Below, one piece after another: positions 61,526 to 64,000 of a stretch of 64,000 nt of DNA. The position numbers and the translations under genes are program-made. The stretch comes from Niabella pedocola. GTDB taxonomy: Bacteria; Bacteroidota; Bacteroidia; Chitinophagales; Chitinophagaceae. Location of the stretch: the NCBI RefSeq assembly GCF_021044425.1, contig NZ_JAJNEC010000005.1, positions 1,798,001 to 1,862,000 on the forward strand, in the 5' to 3' direction. The stretch's first letter is position 1. Every line of letters begins with the position of its first letter. Below the pieces are notes generated by a model, which made no database searches, had not been told where the DNA came from, and was given only the letters and a program-made list of their open reading frames with translations.

Positions 61526-64000
61526 TTAAAATGACAATTGGATCCCGGCATTAATTCGTTTATTGTTTGGATACCCCAGCCCGCGGTCCCGCATCTCCGG
61601 ATCCCATAGCTTGAAGGAGGAGAAGGTAAACAGGTTTTGCGCACTCACGTATACGCGGCTGTCTTTCTTTATGCCCCATCTTGTAAGCTTCCGGAGGCTG
61701 TAACCCAGTTCTACCGATTGCAGTTTCAGGAACGACCCGTCCCGGATCCACCAGGAAGATTGCTGTATATTGTTATCTACGGGGAAAGTGGATAAGCGGG
61801 GCCAGAATGCATGTACATTGGGGTTGGTCTCGCTCCAGTAATCTTCAGCAATCATGGCCAGTGCGTTCCTTCTGTTTGCAAAAGGAGCGATACCGGCGCG
61901 CGGAGGGTCTTCCGAACTTGCAGCGGTAGCGTCTATGAAGAAAGATACACGGGCACTTCCGTTGAAGAAAAATCCAAAATCAAACATCTTATACACCATG
62001 GAGGTTCCAAATCCATACTGTACTTCCGGTACCGTGGGGTAACCGAGAGCCACCCGGTCGTTGCCATTTATTACCCCGTCTCCGTTTACATCCTTATACT
62101 TGATATCTCCGGCAAGGTATCCGCCAAAGTCTTGTTTGGGTGAGTTCTGGATCTCATACTGATCTACAAAAAGCCGTTCGGCGATGAGCCCCCACTCCTG
62201 GTTGATGTTGCTGCCCAGCCGTTTCAGGTACTGATCCGGATAATTCCGTTCATCCAGCTTTACCAGCTTGTTGGTGGCATACGTAAAGTTGGCCCGTGCG
62301 GAAAACCAGAAATCCTGGGATACATTCTTTTCATAACTCAGGGAGCTTTCAAATCCTTTCGACAGTACTTCACCTACGTTACCGCTGATGGAAGCTTCCA
62401 ATCCCGCTGATGCAGGAAAATTTTGCCGCTGCATGTAGATCTTGCTTCTGCGGTCCCGGTAGAAATCAGCCTGCAGCTTTAACGCCTCGTTGAAAAGATT
62501 CAGATCAACGCCGGCATTCCATTTTTCAGATTGTTCCCAGGTAATATCGGGGTTGGCATACCGGTTTACGCGGTATCCGCCATAAGAGTTCATAAATGAT
62601 GTACCCCAACGGTACCCATTGTCGATAACGGTGGCACCATTAAACAGGCTGATATCGGAAAGGAAGAAGAAACGGTCTCTGCGCGCAGCAATGGCATCAT
62701 TACCCACCAGACCCCAGGAACCTCTCAGTTTCAATGTACTGATCACATCTTTTAATGGCTCCCAGAATGCTTCATTCGATACAGACCAGCCCGCACCTAC
62801 CGACGGGAAAAAGCCCCAGCGTTTACCACCGGTGAACTTTTCAGATCCCATATAGGAATAGCCGAACTCCATCATGTAGCGACGGTCATACGCGTAGTTT
62901 GCCCGGCCGGAGTTCCGTACATTCTTTTCGGGAAGGGCTTCAAAAATAGAAGTAGCCGTGCCGGAGGTCAGCAGGTTCTTCTCCATGGTGCCCACTTCGG
63001 TTACGGCCAAATTATGCGCACCAAATGAGCGTTCCCAGTTAAATAATAATTCATAATAATAACGGCCGCTGGCATTTCTTATGGGCGCAATATCACCCAG
63101 GTAGGGCCGGCCATCTGTAGGGTTTAAGGGAAACAGTTTATAGGCGCCCGTAACCTGGTTATAGGATTCCAGGTCGTAATAATAAGGCAGGTAGGTACGG
63201 CGGCCGGTGTTTTCGCCGGAGGTGGTAGCAGAAGCTTTTAACTGGGCTCTTAATCCTTTTAAGATCATTCCCAGGTCCTGCATCAGCGTGGCCTGTGCCG
63301 TTATATCCGATACGTTCTTATCCTGATAACCCCGTACCATTTCCGCATAAGGATTTACTTTGGCGGCACCGTTCACAAAGCTGCTTCCAAACAATACAAA
63401 TTTTGTAAACTGGTTGGCAGAATCCGGTGCATATACCGCCGGGAAATCTACCGGGTTGCTGTTCATCACCAGCCGGAAGAGTTGTGAAGCCGAAATATAC
63501 GGCCCGTTTTGTCCCTCGAAACGTCCCTGGATCCTGGTGTCCAGTTTTGTGGTGGGCGACAGTTTAAAGATTACGTTAGAGCGGATAAAATACCGTTCGA
63601 TATTGATGTTATTGCTGTACCGGTTGCTTTGATCAGTTCTTAAATAGCCCTGTTCCTTATCCATACCCATGGACACATAGTAGGTAGCTACCTGGCCGCC
63701 ACCTGAAATATTCACATTCGCTTTCAGGTTGGAAGCTGTGGATTTGAACAGCGTGTTGTACCAATCGATATTCGGATAGATCATCGGGTTTTCATTATCG
63801 ATGGTAGACTGTATCTTTTGTTCGGAATAAAAGGGTCCCAGGTTGGGATCCCGGGTAATGCGGGCCTCGTTATACATTCTCATATAGGTAGGACCGTCCA
63901 GCATTTTTGGTACACGTACGGGGCTGGCCACGTTTACATCAAACCGCATGTTAAAGCCCACCGGGCCTTCTCTTCCGGCCTTGGTGGTTACCATGATGAT
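61526..64000 (-). CDS. susC: SusC/RagA TonB-dependent transporter (PUL 2, N-terminus outside window)
   Basis: About 824 residues of a SusC barrel; the frame is still open at base 64000, so signal peptide, CarboxypepD_reg domain and most of the plug lie outside. The first visible residues (IIMVTTKAGREG) are the end of the plug. The barrel shows typical SusC segments: RWGFFPSVGAGWSVSNEAFW, LKLRGSWGLVGNDAI, KWNAGVDLNLFNEAL, GDIKYKDVNGDGVINGND and RVYVSAQNLFTFS, ending in NAGIQLSF. It is unknown whether it has an STN domain or sigma/FecR partner; that sequence is beyond the right edge. Confidence 0.93.
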   Translation of the reverse strand: MIMVTTKAGREGPVGFNMRFDVNVASPVRVPKMLDGPTYMRMYNEARITRDPNLGPFYSEQKIQSTIDNENPMIYPNIDWYNTLFKSTASNLKANVNISGGGQVATYYVSMGMDKEQGYLRTDQSNRYSNNINIERYFIRSNVIFKLSPTTKLDTRIQGRFEGQNGPYISASQLFRLVMNSNPVDFPAVYAPDSANQFTKFVLFGSSFVNGAAKVNPYAEMVRGYQDKNVSDITAQATLMQDLGMILKGLRAQLKASATTSGENTGRRTYLPYYYDLESYNQVTGAYKLFPLNPTDGRPYLGDIAPIRNASGRYYYELLFNWERSFGAHNLAVTEVGTMEKNLLTSGTATSIFEALPEKNVRNSGRANYAYDRRYMMEFGYSYMGSEKFTGGKRWGFFPSVGAGWSVSNEAFWEPLKDVISTLKLRGSWGLVGNDAIAARRDRFFFLSDISLFNGATVIDNGYRWGTSFMNSYGGYRVNRYANPDITWEQSEKWNAGVDLNLFNEALKLQADFYRDRRSKIYMQRQNFPASAGLEASISGNVGEVLSKGFESSLSYEKNVSQDFWFSARANFTYATNKLVKLDERNYPDQYLKRLGSNINQEWGLIAERLFVDQYEIQNSPKQDFGGYLAGDIKYKDVNGDGVINGNDRVALGYPTVPEVQYGFGTSMVYKMFDFGFFFNGSARVSFFIDATAASSEDPPRAGIAPFANRRNALAMIAEDYWSETNPNVHAFWPRLSTFPVDNNIQQSSWWIRDGSFLKLQSVELGYSLRKLTRWGIKKDSRVYVSAQNLFTFSSFKLWDPEMRDRGLGYPNNKRINAGIQLSF

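Noticed and set aside
59516..61644. Longer start for the second SusD at 61644
   Set aside because: The extra 43 residues overlap the end of susC and precede an obvious lipoprotein signal peptide at 61515.

Overview
The window looks like a chromosomal segment from a Bacteroidota species, most likely Chitinophagaceae (Niabella/Chitinophaga-like). The evidence is two SusC/SusD systems, an ECF-sigma/FecR/SusC-with-STN relay, Bacteroidota-type TAnnTTTG promoter elements with few Shine-Dalgarno sites, a LytTR two-component pair whose sensor has a long Reg_prop region, and rpoN and recA of Bacteroidota type. The genus is inferred. No tRNA, rRNA, transposase, integrase or CRISPR array was seen.

Layout. 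1-2659: a secreted GDPD-GH16 fusion enzyme (cut by the window edge) and a secreted class-C-type serine hydrolase. 2913-3947: a TetR regulator and a VOC-fold protein, each preceded by the same palindromic operator abutting a promoter element. 4022-6106: a membrane hybrid histidine kinase. 6491-7264: a solitary Cas6. 7473-14100: a four-gene operon of planctomycete-type cytochrome proteins (PSC1/DUF1549/DUF1553; DUF1501; Tat-exported sugar isomerase-like TIM barrel; DUF2231-PSC1-LRR fusion). 14491-19010: a ricin-like secreted protein and a LytS/LytTR two-component system. 19341-22571: a plus-strand island of five small, mostly unrecognised genes.

23165-41698 is a polysaccharide-utilization locus, all on the minus strand: ECF sigma, FecR, SusC (with STN), SusD, a LamG lipoprotein, GH144, GH30, GH144, GH144, GH43-like, SGNH esterase and GH3. 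The three GH144-type paralogs carry three different export signals (lipoprotein, plain signal peptide, none). This suggests degradation of one backbone, probably beta-1,2-glucan, at the surface, in the periplasm and in the cytoplasm. The substrate is inferred from family knowledge.

42035-56176 is mostly core and housekeeping: rpoN, a siderophore-type TonB receptor converging on an Oar-like TonB receptor, a CrtI/retinol-saturase-type oxidoreductase, a lipoprotein, a DUF3127 protein, a DUF2459 protein, a PAP2-like membrane protein, recA with a clear terminator, and a small DUF6686-like protein. 56510-64000 holds the 3' part of a second SusC/SusD operon followed by two surface lipoproteins (DUF4959-type, DUF4998-type). 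It ends in a clear intrinsic terminator with no enzyme gene between the sus pair and the terminator.

Points most worth a second look: the GDPD-GH16 fusion, the orphan Cas6, the duplicated TetR operator/promoter module, the DUF2231-cytochrome-LRR operon, the three-compartment GH144 locus, and the unassigned island at 19341-22571.
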